A stretch of 32,655 nt of DNA from Dehalococcoidia bacterium (GTDB lineage: Bacteria > Chloroflexota > Dehalococcoidia > SHYM01), in the NCBI GenBank assembly GCA_009692805.1, contig SHYM01000007.1:1-32655 (forward strand). Direction: 5' to 3'. The notes under the pieces were generated by a model that was given only the letters and a program-made list of their open reading frames with translations, ran no database searches and was not told the DNA's origin. Below, piece after piece: positions 24,525 through 32,340 of the stretch. Position numbers and translations under genes: made by a program. Within the stretch, counting starts at the first letter, position 1, and each line of letters begins with the position of its first letter.

Positions 24525-24530
24525 GACCGG

Positions 24531-24559
24531 ATTATAGCTGGGCCTGGCCGCAGGGGCAA
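24531..24559 (-). promoter_or_regulatory. Sigma70-type promoter of the solute-binding protein gene
   Basis: On the minus strand TTGCCC (24559-24554) and a perfect TATAAT (24536-24531) are exactly 17 bp apart. Transcription would begin near 24524. Confidence 0.65.
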
Positions 24560-24585
24560 GCCGTGCCGGGACGGGGCCGGGCAAG

Positions 24586-25092
24586 CTACTGGCGTTTACC
24601 ATCCTGGGTGCGGATGTCGTAGGTCTGCGCTTTGCCCAGCATCTCGTCTATGTGCATCTGGTCGTGGCGGTACATAGACTTTACGCACTGCTTCACCGTC
24701 AGGGTGCCAAAGGCGGTGCCGTGGATGGGCCGCTCCATCTCCCCGTCCCCCGTCTCGGCGATGAACTCCAGAGTCTTGACGCGCTGGTCGTGGAGCTGCT
24801 GGCTTAGCTCGGCCAGGGTCATCTGAACAGCCTCGTCGAAGAGGGGCACGCGACCCAGCGTGCCCCCGAGGCGGAGGTCGGGGTTGTCCTCATCCCGCGC
24901 TCGCCGGGCCCAGACCTGGATATAGGAGTGCTCGGCCCCGCACAGGTGCTTGAGCATCCCCTTGCGGGTCCTATCTCCCTCCTTCGCGCGCTTGGTGAAC
25001 CAGGCGTCGTCGTGGTCGTGCACGATCGCCAGCAACGCCTCCCGGTGCTGCGCCAGCTTGGCGACCATATCCCGCCGCTCCTGGGGTGTCAT
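24586..25092 (-). CDS. DinB family protein
   Basis: A 168-residue four-helix-bundle protein of the DinB/YfiT metalloenzyme family. The likely metal ligands are a histidine in GMLKHLCGAEHSYIQVW and the pair in MYRHDQMHIDEM near the C-terminus, the normal His triad layout. Many members are mycothiol- or bacillithiol-dependent transferases; others have no known reaction, and the name does not imply a DNA-damage role. The ATG at 25092 has AAGGAGG eight bases upstream. It lies upstream of the promoter of the solute-binding protein gene and appears to be a separate unit. Confidence 0.85.
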   Translation of the reverse strand: MTPQERRDMVAKLAQHREALLAIVHDHDDAWFTKRAKEGDRTRKGMLKHLCGAEHSYIQVWARRARDEDNPDLRLGGTLGRVPLFDEAVQMTLAELSQQLHDQRVKTLEFIAETGDGEMERPIHGTAFGTLTVKQCVKSMYRHDQMHIDEMLGKAQTYDIRTQDGKRQ

Positions 25093-25139
25093 GGGTTTAC
25101 CTCCTTCGCTCTAGCGCGCGGCCCGAGCCGCCCCCCAGC

Positions 25140-26354
25140 CTAACCTTCCGCGGCGCCACCGCCCACTCTCGACCAGAAAGCCAGGCTCCCCTCACCGACG
25201 ACGCTGGCGGAGGCCTCGCTCGTGACGTCCGCGACCAAGATCCGGCTCTGCGGCTCGCCGCTGCCATAATGGGCGTGGCCGTTCAGGTTCAGCCGGCCGC
25301 TGTACACCAGCTTGGTGCTGTCGGGGGACCAGAGCTGGTGAGAGTGGGCATACTGGTCAAAGAACGCGTACAGGGTCAGCATGTCCTGGGATGGGAAGTG
25401 GCTAGCCAGACGCCGCTGCCGCCGCTCTCGCAGGTCCAGGACAACCCAGGAGTAGAGGCCCTCGGTGGCGTTGGGCATGACGTAGGCCAGACGACGACCG
25501 TCAGGCGACCAGAAGAAGGCCAGGAGCTCGTCCTCCGTCAACGACACCGCTCGCCCGCCCTTGACCTCCAGCAGGCGCAGCCCGCCGTAAGAGGGCCCCT
25601 CTGGGTTTGTCAGGGTGGCTAAGGCTATGGTCGTGCCCGCGGGCGACCACAAGAACGCAGCGGGAGCGTCCAGCTCTGCCTCGATCCGTACCTCCTTCCC
25701 CGAGGGGTCAGCGGTGAGCAGGTTGAGCTTGTTCTCCTCTGGCTGCTCGGTGAAAGCGATACGCGTACCGTCGGGCGACCAAGCGGGCGTGCGGAATCCC
25801 ACGGCGCCCCCTGCGACGGCGCTGACCTTCATCCCATCGGACAGGTCCACCATCAGGAGCTGGCTGCCGGGGTGCAGCAACAGCCGCAAGCCGTCGGGAG
25901 ACCAGGCCGGGAACAGCGGCGCGCCCGCTATCACCGGCACCGTTTGCCCGGAGTCCGCGTCGGCGATAAAGAGCGTCAGGCCCTCCGCACCTGGGGCCAC
26001 CACGGCAAGATGGCGACAATCGGGAGACCAGGACAGATAGTGGGGAACGTTGGGGGCTATCACCGGCGGCACCCCTGGGGGGTTCCGGTAGAGCGCCGCC
26101 GGGGTGCCGCCCTGGGCCCCAACCACGTAAGTGGTAGCCGAGAGTCTATCCTTGTCCTCTACAGCGCCCTCGACAGCGATGGAGGAGAAGGCGATGCGCC
26201 TCCCGTCGGGCGACCAGGCGGGCCAGTAGTGGCTCAGCATGGGCTGTCCCTGCTCGTCCCGCTGGGCGGCCGCTAGCCGCCGCGGTCCGGAGCCGGCGGG
26301 CTCCATGGTCCACAGGCTCCTGCCACTATCGATGAAGGCTATAGTGTCCGCCAC
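25140..26354 (-). CDS. TolB-like WD40/PD40 beta-propeller protein
   Basis: A 404-residue propeller with seven recognisable PD40 signatures in order: AWSPDGRRIAFSS, SWSPDCRHLAVV, AWSPDGLRLLL, AWSPDGTRIAF, LWSPAGTTIAL, FWSPDGRRLAYV and LWSPDSTKLVY. That is enough for a full closed ring. From the GTG at 26354 the protein begins MADTIAFIDSGRSLW directly in the first blade, so no signal peptide is visible, unlike periplasmic TolB. Its location (cytoplasm, or export by another path) is uncertain. The ribosome site is weak. It follows the metalloprotease lipoprotein gene by 80 nt. Confidence 0.82.
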   Translation of the reverse strand: MADTIAFIDSGRSLWTMEPAGSGPRRLAAAQRDEQGQPMLSHYWPAWSPDGRRIAFSSIAVEGAVEDKDRLSATTYVVGAQGGTPAALYRNPPGVPPVIAPNVPHYLSWSPDCRHLAVVAPGAEGLTLFIADADSGQTVPVIAGAPLFPAWSPDGLRLLLHPGSQLLMVDLSDGMKVSAVAGGAVGFRTPAWSPDGTRIAFTEQPEENKLNLLTADPSGKEVRIEAELDAPAAFLWSPAGTTIALATLTNPEGPSYGGLRLLEVKGGRAVSLTEDELLAFFWSPDGRRLAYVMPNATEGLYSWVVLDLRERRQRRLASHFPSQDMLTLYAFFDQYAHSHQLWSPDSTKLVYSGRLNLNGHAHYGSGEPQSRILVADVTSEASASVVGEGSLAFWSRVGGGAAEG

Positions 26355-26434
26355 AACTACCCCGCCGCGGCAACCGTATGCCGACCCTCATCTTAACGGG
26401 AGACGGCCCGGCCTGACAATCGGGCGAACCGGAC

Positions 26435-27793
26435 TTAGAAGCCCGCGAATAGGGGCAGCAGGGACGATAGCAGCGGAGCATCGGTGGCGCGCAGGAGGAG
26501 CACTTGCGTGCCCCGGAGGCCCAGGAAGACCTGGCCAGCGGACGAGGACCACTGCGCGCGCGCGCCCGAAAGTGGGCCCGGGCCGGCTCCGCCAGGGCGC
26601 CTGCTGCTGGGGCCGCCCTCGGCCTCGGCAAAGGCAGAGTAGGCGGCGAAGAACTCCTGAGCGTCGTACTCCGAGTCCCAGTCTGTCAGGAGAAGGAACG
26701 CCTCCTGGCCAGCGCCAGCGCTCCACACCTCGTAGCGGTCGCCGCCCCAGCCGGCGGCGGCCGCCGTGGCGGTGGCGTCGTCCAGGCGACGGCCAAGGTA
26801 GCGGGAGAGGTAGAACTCCCCCAGTGTATCTGAGTCGAGCCGCCGCCAAGCGCCGCTGCCCAGCGCGACCGCCGGGTCGGGCAGCGCCACCTCCTTGGGC
26901 TTCTCGTCGAGTATGTACTTCTGGGGATGCAAGACCTGCTCGGTGCTGGCGGGCGGGCGGCTGTAGAGCTGGTCCACTGTCCCCCAGCCCCCGCCGCGGA
27001 AGATGGAGGCCACAAAAGAGTTTCCCACCTGGTAGGGGAAGAACAGGGCTTCCCTGACCACGGCGGGGGCGCCCTCGAATACCGGCGACGGGGTGCGCGC
27101 GGCCTCGCGGAAGAACTCCGCTTGCTCCTCGCGACTCAGGGCGGCCGTCATGTACTGCGACTGGAGCAGGACGGCATCGCCCTCCACGAGGGCGCTCAGG
27201 GCCAAGGAGGCGTCCTTCTGGCGCTTCACCCCTTTGATGAGGCTGTTGATGTCGAAGTGCTGCTGCTGGAGGGCGTGGGCCAGCTCGTGGGCGAAGGTTA
27301 TCTTGTCCACCGGCGCGAAGCGGGCGCCCCGCTGGACGACCACCAGCCGTTGCTCCTCGGTGTCGTAGAACCCCAGGACCTGCTCGGTGTAGAGGGCCAG
27401 GATCAGCTGGGAGTAATCGGCGGAGCGGTCCAGCAAGCCCAGCGCCTTGTACAGCGCCTCCTCCCGCGCCATGATCTCCCGGTTCTCAGGCTTGTTGAAG
27501 TCCCGCTCCAGTTCCCGGCGCAGCTCCGCCTCGTCCACGAAGAACCTGGGGACGGGGCCGGTGAAGTCGCGGCCCCGCAGACGCGGGACATGCCCCTCGA
27601 TCTCCGCCAGGGCCGCTTCCAGTCCCGACGCGCCGGGAGCCGCGGGCGACGGCGAGGGGCTGACGGTAGGAGTGGGTAGCGCTGCCGCGGTCGCTGTGGG
27701 GGTGGGAATCGGGATGCGAGTTGGAGTGCGCCGGCCCAGGCAACCCGCGCCCAGGAGTGCCACGGCCAGGAGTATTAGGAGCGGTGCGCGCAT
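26435..27793 (-). CDS. Putative lipoprotein zinc metalloprotease (HExxH)
   Basis: A 452-residue exported protein. The signal is MRAPLLILLAVALLGAGC, giving lipidated Cys18, followed by a Pro/Thr/Ser-rich linker of about 35 residues. The protease motif HELAH is at residues 169-173 (KITFAHELAHALQQQHF), with a plausible third ligand Glu in ALVEGDAVLLQ about 35 residues later. This layout fits a gluzincin-like cell-surface peptidase, but I do not recognise a named family. The ATG at 27793 starts 17 nt after cofE, so it may be read through from the F420 genes. An upstream start would overlap cofE and remove the signal from the N-terminus. Confidence 0.8.
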   Translation of the reverse strand: MRAPLLILLAVALLGAGCLGRRTPTRIPIPTPTATAAALPTPTVSPSPSPAAPGASGLEAALAEIEGHVPRLRGRDFTGPVPRFFVDEAELRRELERDFNKPENREIMAREEALYKALGLLDRSADYSQLILALYTEQVLGFYDTEEQRLVVVQRGARFAPVDKITFAHELAHALQQQHFDINSLIKGVKRQKDASLALSALVEGDAVLLQSQYMTAALSREEQAEFFREAARTPSPVFEGAPAVVREALFFPYQVGNSFVASIFRGGGWGTVDQLYSRPPASTEQVLHPQKYILDEKPKEVALPDPAVALGSGAWRRLDSDTLGEFYLSRYLGRRLDDATATAAAAGWGGDRYEVWSAGAGQEAFLLLTDWDSEYDAQEFFAAYSAFAEAEGGPSSRRPGGAGPGPLSGARAQWSSSAGQVFLGLRGTQVLLLRATDAPLLSSLLPLFAGF

Positions 27794-27810
27794 CGTTAAT
27801 CGCTCTCCGC

Positions 27811-28569
27811 TCAATACCGGAACAGGTCGTCCTGGGGAGGGCGCACCAGGCGTCGCGCGGTGCCATCGACGCGCTGATAAGCATAGCCGCGCACTACCCC
27901 CGCTGGCACTCGCGCCAGCTTCCCCATGACCAGGTTGGCGGCGCTGCACAGCTCGTCGGCCACGGCTACCACCGTCGCTTTGAGCTGCTTGCCGGCGGTG
28001 TCGGATTCGCCCCGCAGGTCCAGCACCGCCTCCATGCCGGCCACCCCGATGGCCACGTCGACGAGGCCGTCGCGCCAGGGGCGGCCGAAGGTGTCAGAGA
28101 TGATCACCGCCAGGTCAGCGCCCAGCGCGCGGCGCAGCCCCTCGCGGATGCCGCGGGCAGAGGCGTCGGGGTCCACCGGCAAGAGCGTCACCATGTGCTC
28201 GCCGGGCACGTTGGAGGCGTCCACCCCGGCGTTGGCGCAGACAAACCCGTGACGGGTCTCGGCGATGATGACCCCGCGGCCGCTGTCCATCCGCACGATG
28301 CGGGCGCTCTCCCGCAGCACCACCTCCACCTGGCGTGGGTCCTTCTGGCCGCTCTCCGCGATGTGGCGGGCCAGGGGCGAGGGCTCCACCGTGCGCAGGT
28401 CAACCGTGCGCCCCTCGGCCTTGGACACGATCTTCTGAGTGACGACGAGGATGTCGCCGTCGCGCAGGGCGACCTGGGCGCTGCGGGCGGCCGCGGCGAT
28501 GAGGGCCGCCACGTCGTCGCCGGCCTTGACCTCGGGCAGGCCTGGGATGGGTATGATCTCGATCGTCAC
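27811..28569 (-). CDS. cofE: Coenzyme F420-0:L-glutamate ligase
   Basis: A 252-residue enzyme that adds L-glutamate to F420-0 with GTP and a divalent metal, building the gamma-linked tail. Family landmarks are IPIPGLPEVKAGDDV, GDILVVTQKIVSKAEGR, VVLRESARIVR, HGFVCANAGVDASNV and VIISDTFGRPWRDGLVDVAIG. It is the single-domain form like archaeal CofE; the nitroreductase-like C-terminal domain of mycobacterial FbiB is absent. The start is GTG at 28569 with GGGGGAG upstream. The F420 reductase gene ends 29 nt before it, so they are co-transcribed. Confidence 0.93.
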   Translation of the reverse strand: MTIEIIPIPGLPEVKAGDDVAALIAAAARSAQVALRDGDILVVTQKIVSKAEGRTVDLRTVEPSPLARHIAESGQKDPRQVEVVLRESARIVRMDSGRGVIIAETRHGFVCANAGVDASNVPGEHMVTLLPVDPDASARGIREGLRRALGADLAVIISDTFGRPWRDGLVDVAIGVAGMEAVLDLRGESDTAGKQLKATVVAVADELCSAANLVMGKLARVPAGVVRGYAYQRVDGTARRLVRPPQDDLFRY

Positions 28570-28598
28570 TTACTTGCGCTCCCCCTGACGTCGCTGTC

Positions 28599-29246
28599 TC
28601 AAATCCCCGTCAGCTTGATGCCGGCCTGAACCTTATACGTGCGGTTGATGTTCAGGATCAGCGCCGTCAGCTCCTCCACGTAGCGGGCGTTGACCAGGGG
28701 CCCGCCGTCTATCCCCCGCACGCCCTTGAGGCGCCCGGCCAGCGCCATCACCCGCCTGCGCGCCTCCGGGTCGTCGCCGACTACGATGACATCGCTCCCC
28801 AGATCCTCATCCACCCTCATGAGCTTCTGGGCGCTGAGGTTGTGGAAGGCGCCGGTCACGAGCGCCTGGGGCAGCAGCGCCTGCGCCTGCTGGGTGGCGG
28901 AGCCCTCCGCGACGGATAGGGCGCGGGCGCGGCCCTTCTCGAAGGCCAGGGGCACCACCGTGTCCACCACCAGCTTGGCGCCGATGGCCTCGCGCAACGC
29001 TAGCAAGATGTCGCGCTGCCCCTCGAAGGGGACGGTGATAAAGACGACCTCGCCCTGGCGGGCGGCGTCCGGGTTCTCGGCGCCGCTGACGCGGGCGGTG
29101 GGCACCAGCGCCACGATCTTGGCGGCGGCCTCCTGAGCGCGCTCGGCGCTGCGGGAGCCGATGATGACCTCCTCGCCGGCGGCGGCGAAGCGCACGGCGA
29201 GGCCCAGACCCTCAGGCCCGGTGCCGCCGATGAACGCGAGCTTCAT
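28599..29246 (-). CDS. npdG: NADPH-dependent F420 reductase
   Basis: A 215-residue Rossmann protein, MKLAFIGGTGPEGLGLAVRFAAAGEEVIIGSRSAERA, that exchanges hydride between NADP(H) and F420. The GSRS loop after the second strand binds the 2'-phosphate of NADPH. Later segments VVFITVPFEGQ, KLVVDTVVPL and VTGAFHNLSA line the F420 site in known Fno/NpdG enzymes. It would supply F420H2 to the oxidoreductases in this window. The ATG at 29246 follows GAGGA. A hairpin element (copy C) separates it from the oxidoreductase gene that ends downstream in the map at 29426. Confidence 0.92.
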   Translation of the reverse strand: MKLAFIGGTGPEGLGLAVRFAAAGEEVIIGSRSAERAQEAAAKIVALVPTARVSGAENPDAARQGEVVFITVPFEGQRDILLALREAIGAKLVVDTVVPLAFEKGRARALSVAEGSATQQAQALLPQALVTGAFHNLSAQKLMRVDEDLGSDVIVVGDDPEARRRVMALAGRLKGVRGIDGGPLVNARYVEELTALILNINRTYKVQAGIKLTGI

Positions 29247-29261
29247 GCTTTCCTCACCCCC

Positions 29262-29365
29262 TCAAGTCCCCCCCCTCCCGTTTGCGGGAGAGGGGGAGGA
29301 AAAGTTAGACTAGGGGACACCCCTAGTACCCCGGCAGTCCCGACACGTCGGGACTGCACCCTCCT
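29262..29365 (+). repeat. Dispersed hairpin element, copy C
   Basis: About 104 bp between the F420 reductase and oxidoreductase genes, in the same orientation as the other copies. Hairpin 1 is C5-CTCCCG/CGGGAG-a-G5 (about 29269-29297). Hairpin 2 is CTAGGGG-aca-CCCCTAG. Hairpin 3 is GCAGTCCCGAC/GTCGGGACTGC (29334-29357). It is nearly identical to copy D from GAAAAGTTAGAC onwards. I find no clear terminal inverted repeats. Confidence 0.7.
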
Positions 29366-29425
29366 CGTTATCCCACGCTCAGAAGCTCTCCAGCGCTCAC
29401 TCTAACGCGCCCATCGAGATTGTGC

Positions 29426-30364
29426 TCACTTCTTGAACAGCGGCATGACCTCTTGGGCGAAGAGGGAGAAGGCGTCGTAGTCGTAGGGGGCGCCGGTGGA
29501 GAACAGGAAGTGGCTGACGCCGCGCTCCGCCCAGGCATGGACCTGCTCGGCGACCTCCTGGGGAGAGCCGTAGAACATGCGCTCCCGGAGCTGGTCGGGC
29601 GGGAAGCCGCGGTTGCGGGCGATGGCGTCGGCACGCCCGGCCAGGACCTTGGCGTCGCCGATGACCAGGGCGCCGGCCAGGGAGCGCTCCACGGTGGCGG
29701 GGTCGCGGCGCTCCGTCTGGCAGTGTCGCTCCAGGGCGTCCAGCTTGCGCCGGTAGTCAACCCAGGGCATCAGGAAGGTGTTCCAGCCGTCCGCCTGCCG
29801 CGCCACGACCCGCAGCGTGAGCTGCTCCCCCTGGCCGCCGACCCAGATGGGCGGGCGAGGCTTCTGCACCGGTTTGGGCTCGGCCAGGGCCTCCTTCAAC
29901 TGGTAGTACTTCCCCTGGAAGGTGGGCGCGTGCTCCGTCCAGAGCAGCTTGATCACCTGGATCGCCTCGTCCAGCATGCGGATGCGCTGGCCCGTGGTGT
30001 AAAAGGGGACGCCGTAAGCCTCGTGTTCCTTTTGGTACCAGCCAGCGCCGATGCCGAACTCCAGCCGCCCGCCGGTGACGATGTCCACGGTGGTGGCCAT
30101 GTTAGCCAGCACCGCCGGATGGCGGTAGGTGTTGCCCGCCACCAGGGTACCCACCCGCAAGCGCGTCGTCTGGATAGCCAGGGCGGATAGCAGCGTCCAG
30201 CCCTCCAGGCAGGGCCCCTCCACGTCGCCGCGGATGGGGATGAAGTGGTCGAAGACCCAGGCCGAGTCATACCCCAGGCGGTCCACGTGCTGCCAGAGCT
30301 TCAGCATCTCCTGGTAGGGCACGTGCTGCTGGGCGGTCTGGATGCCGAACTTGATAGTATTCAT
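29426..30364 (-). CDS. LLM-class F420-dependent oxidoreductase
   Basis: A 312-residue luciferase-like TIM-barrel protein. Landmarks are the N-terminal FGIQTAQQHVPYQEML, GYDSAWVFDHFIP, the RLRVGTLVAGNTYRHPAVLANMATTVDIVTGGRLEFGIGAGW segment that contains the isoalloxazine-binding bulge, and the late PPIWVGGQGEQLTLRVVARQADGWN. These are typical of F420-dependent members (TIGR03560-like). Its place among cofD, cofC, npdG and cofE makes F420 dependence highly likely. The substrate is unknown. The ATG at 30364 follows GAGAGGG. It is flanked on both sides by dispersed hairpin elements. Confidence 0.9.
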   Translation of the reverse strand: MNTIKFGIQTAQQHVPYQEMLKLWQHVDRLGYDSAWVFDHFIPIRGDVEGPCLEGWTLLSALAIQTTRLRVGTLVAGNTYRHPAVLANMATTVDIVTGGRLEFGIGAGWYQKEHEAYGVPFYTTGQRIRMLDEAIQVIKLLWTEHAPTFQGKYYQLKEALAEPKPVQKPRPPIWVGGQGEQLTLRVVARQADGWNTFLMPWVDYRRKLDALERHCQTERRDPATVERSLAGALVIGDAKVLAGRADAIARNRGFPPDQLRERMFYGSPQEVAEQVHAWAERGVSHFLFSTGAPYDYDAFSLFAQEVMPLFKK

Positions 30365-30383
30365 GGCACCCTCTCCCCCTCAT

Positions 30384-30480
30384 GTCCCCCTCTCCCTTGC
30401 CAAAGGGAGAGGGGGAGGGAAAGTTAGACTAGGGGACACCCCTAGTACCCCAGCAGTCCCGACGGCTCGGGACTGCACCC
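30384..30480 (+). repeat. Dispersed hairpin element, copy D
   Basis: Hairpin 1 is a 13-bp perfect stem CCCCCTCTCCCTT/AAGGGAGAGGGGG (30386-30415). Hairpin 2 is CTAGGGG-aca-CCCCTAG (30429-30445). Hairpin 3 is GCAGTCCCGA/TCGGGACTGC (30453-30476). It sits just upstream of the F420 oxidoreductase gene, 70 bp from copy E. The 306-nt gap between cofC and the oxidoreductase holds only copies D and E. Confidence 0.7.
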
Positions 30481-30547
30481 TCCGGTTTGCGGGCGTTGCG
30501 CCCGGAGACTCATGACTCTATTCTTGACACCTTTAGCTCACCCCCTG

Positions 30548-30645
30548 TGTCCCCCTACTCCGATGGGTGGGAGAGGGGGAAGAAAAGTTAGACTAGGGGA
30601 CACCCCCTTCGACCCCCGGCAGAGGGGTTTCCCCTCTGCACTCCT
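30548..30645 (+). repeat. Dispersed hairpin element, copy E
   Basis: The first stem is imperfect (CCCCCT...AGGGGG). The second is GGGG-aca-CCCC and the third is GCAGAGGGG/CCCCTCTGC (30619-30639), the same stem as in copy A. The stretch GAAAAGTTAGACTAGGGGAC is shared with copy C, and the part after GACACCCCCTTCGAC is shared with copy A, so this copy links the two subtypes. Confidence 0.7.
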
Positions 30646-30670
30646 GCTTCGCACCACAGAAACGTCCTTT

Positions 30671-31357
30671 CTAGTTCGGGCGCGCGCTCCCGGTGGTTTG
30701 GTAACCGGCGAGCCGCTGGGGCAGGCCCAGGCGCTCCAACTCCTTGAAGCAGACCTTGGCGTGCGACACTAGGGCCAGCAGCCGGGCCAGGTCCTCCGGC
30801 GTGTCCACATCCAGCTCCAAGGACGGGCAGGCAACGACCTGGAAGGGCACCCCCCGCCGCCCCGCCTCTTCGCGGTGCAGGCGGAGGCTGTCGGGTCCGA
30901 AGTGACAGGAGATGACGTCGGGAGGGCTCAGCAGGAGACCATTGGTGCCGCCGTCGTGAGCGGGCGCCGCGATGACACAGGGCCCCCGCGCCTGCGCCTT
31001 CAGCAGCGACCGGATGTCCTCAGCGCTCACCAGCGGGGCATCGCCGGGAACCACAAGCACCGAGTCGGCGCCGCGCTGCACTGCTTGCTGGGCGGCATAC
31101 TCCACCGCGGCGCTCTCGCTGGCGGCCTCCGGCGGCTCCGTGAGGACCTCGGCCCCCAAGCCTAGGCCCAAACCCTGGGCCGAAGGGTCGCGGCTGACCA
31201 CCACCACCAAGTCTAGCTCCTTGATCATGAGCAGGGTGAGCAGGACATCCTCCAGCATGGCCTGGGCCAGGGAGCTGCGCTCGTCCTCGGAAAGCAGGGG
31301 GCTGAGGCGGGCCTTGGCGGTGGCGAACTCCTTGACCGGGACCAGGGCCACGGTCAT
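30671..31357 (-). CDS. cofC: 2-phospho-L-lactate guanylyltransferase (CofC/FbiD)
   Basis: A 228-residue nucleotidyltransferase that joins GTP to 2-phospho-L-lactate, or to phosphoenolpyruvate in many bacteria, giving the activated precursor used by CofD. Motifs are the N-terminal VPVKEFATAKARLSPLLSE, VLVVPGDAPLVS with the metal-binding Asp, and APAHDGGTNGLLLSPP, the CofC signature. SLELDVDTPEDLARL closes the fold. The ATG overlaps the cofD stop as ATGA, indicating coupled translation. The C-terminal 25 residues are longer than usual. The phospho-acid substrate cannot be told from the sequence alone. Confidence 0.93.
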   Translation of the reverse strand: MTVALVPVKEFATAKARLSPLLSEDERSSLAQAMLEDVLLTLLMIKELDLVVVVSRDPSAQGLGLGLGAEVLTEPPEAASESAAVEYAAQQAVQRGADSVLVVPGDAPLVSAEDIRSLLKAQARGPCVIAAPAHDGGTNGLLLSPPDVISCHFGPDSLRLHREEAGRRGVPFQVVACPSLELDVDTPEDLARLLALVSHAKVCFKELERLGLPQRLAGYQTTGSARPN

Positions 31358-32313
31358 CGCGACCCCACGCTCGTCCTGAGCTTGTCGAAGGGCCGCAGGG
31401 CGTCCAGGGCGGCGTGGGCGAGGGCGACCTTCTCCGCCAGGCCGCGCATCACGGTGTTGGTGACGGCGGCGCGCATCCCCAGGGCCGTCACGGCGTGGGC
31501 GAGGTCGCGGTCCGCCTCGTCCAGGATCAGGGTTGCCGCCAGGTCGCGATACAAGCGGGACACCTGGAGGGCGCTGACCTCCATCCCCAGCTCCCCCAGC
31601 ATCTTGGCCAGGGGCCCCTTGAGGGCCTGCCCAGCGACGATGGGGCTGATGGCGACGGTTCGGGCGCGCGCCTCCCGCAGGGCGTCGCGGATGCCCGGCA
31701 CCGCCAGGATGGGGCCGATGCTGATGAGGGGGTTGCTGGGGGCGATGACGATCCCTTCCGCAGCCCGGATGGCTTGCAGCACTCCGGGAGCGGGCCGGGC
31801 GCTCTCGGCGCCCTCGAAGCGTACGCCGCTGATCGCATCCTGGGCGCCGCGGTGGACGAGATACTCCTGGAACGCCAGCTCCCCCTGGGCGGTCTGCAGC
31901 CTGGTCTCCACCCTCTCGTCGCTCATGGGCAGGACGCGCACCTTGACCCCCAGCGCCTGGGCGAGGCTGCTGGTCGCCGCGGACAGGGAATGGCGCTGCT
32001 CCAGCAGCGCGGTGCGGTGGATATGGGTGGCCAGGTCGCGGTCGCCCAGGTTGAACCAGGTCTGGCGGCCCAGGCGTCCCAGGGCTTGCAGGCAGTGGAA
32101 GGTGTCCTCCCGCAGTCCCCAGCCTCGCTCCTCGTCCACCAGGCCGGCCAGGGTGTAGAGGACGATGTCCACGTCGGGCGAAACGTGGAGCCCGTGAAAG
32201 AGCGTATCGTCCCCCGTGTTGGAGACAACGACGATCTCTTCCTGGGGGACGACCTCGATGAGGCCGCTCAGGAAGCGGGCGGCGCCGACGCCACCGGCTA
32301 GCACAACGATCAT
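31354..32313 (-). CDS. cofD: 2-phospho-L-lactate transferase (CofD)
   Basis: A 319-residue enzyme that transfers the phospho-lactyl (or phosphoenolpyruvyl) group to the deazaflavin Fo, yielding F420-0 or its dehydro form. It starts MIVVLAGGVGAARFLSGL, followed by VVSNTGDDTLFHGLHVSPDVD and YTLAGLVDEERGWGL. NLGDRDLATHIHRT and APSNPLISIGPILAVPG are further CofD landmarks. The ATG at 32313 starts at the conserved strand; a longer frame adds unconserved residues. The C-terminus ends PFDKLRTSVGSR, which is encoded by a dispersed palindromic repeat (31375-31395). The Fo synthase genes (cofG/cofH) are not in this window. Confidence 0.94.
   Translation of the reverse strand: MIVVLAGGVGAARFLSGLIEVVPQEEIVVVSNTGDDTLFHGLHVSPDVDIVLYTLAGLVDEERGWGLREDTFHCLQALGRLGRQTWFNLGDRDLATHIHRTALLEQRHSLSAATSSLAQALGVKVRVLPMSDERVETRLQTAQGELAFQEYLVHRGAQDAISGVRFEGAESARPAPGVLQAIRAAEGIVIAPSNPLISIGPILAVPGIRDALREARARTVAISPIVAGQALKGPLAKMLGELGMEVSALQVSRLYRDLAATLILDEADRDLAHAVTALGMRAAVTNTVMRGLAEKVALAHAALDALRPFDKLRTSVGSR
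31375..31395 (+). repeat. CCTGAGCTTGTCGAAGGG palindromic repeat inside the cofD 3' end
   Basis: CCTGAGCTTGTCGAAGGGCC is read on the minus strand as PFDKLR at the C-terminus of CofD. I know this sequence as a dispersed, mostly intergenic repeat in many unrelated GC-rich bacterial genomes. A degenerate copy lies at 15397-15418. Here it has been absorbed into a coding region as a tail. Confidence 0.6.
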
Positions 32314-32340
32314 ACAGGGCCTCGACGCCGTGGGCGTTGC

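Noticed and set aside
30365-30670. Plus-strand promoter suggested by TTGACA near 30524
   Set aside because: There is no -10 hexamer at a suitable distance and no plus-strand gene follows.
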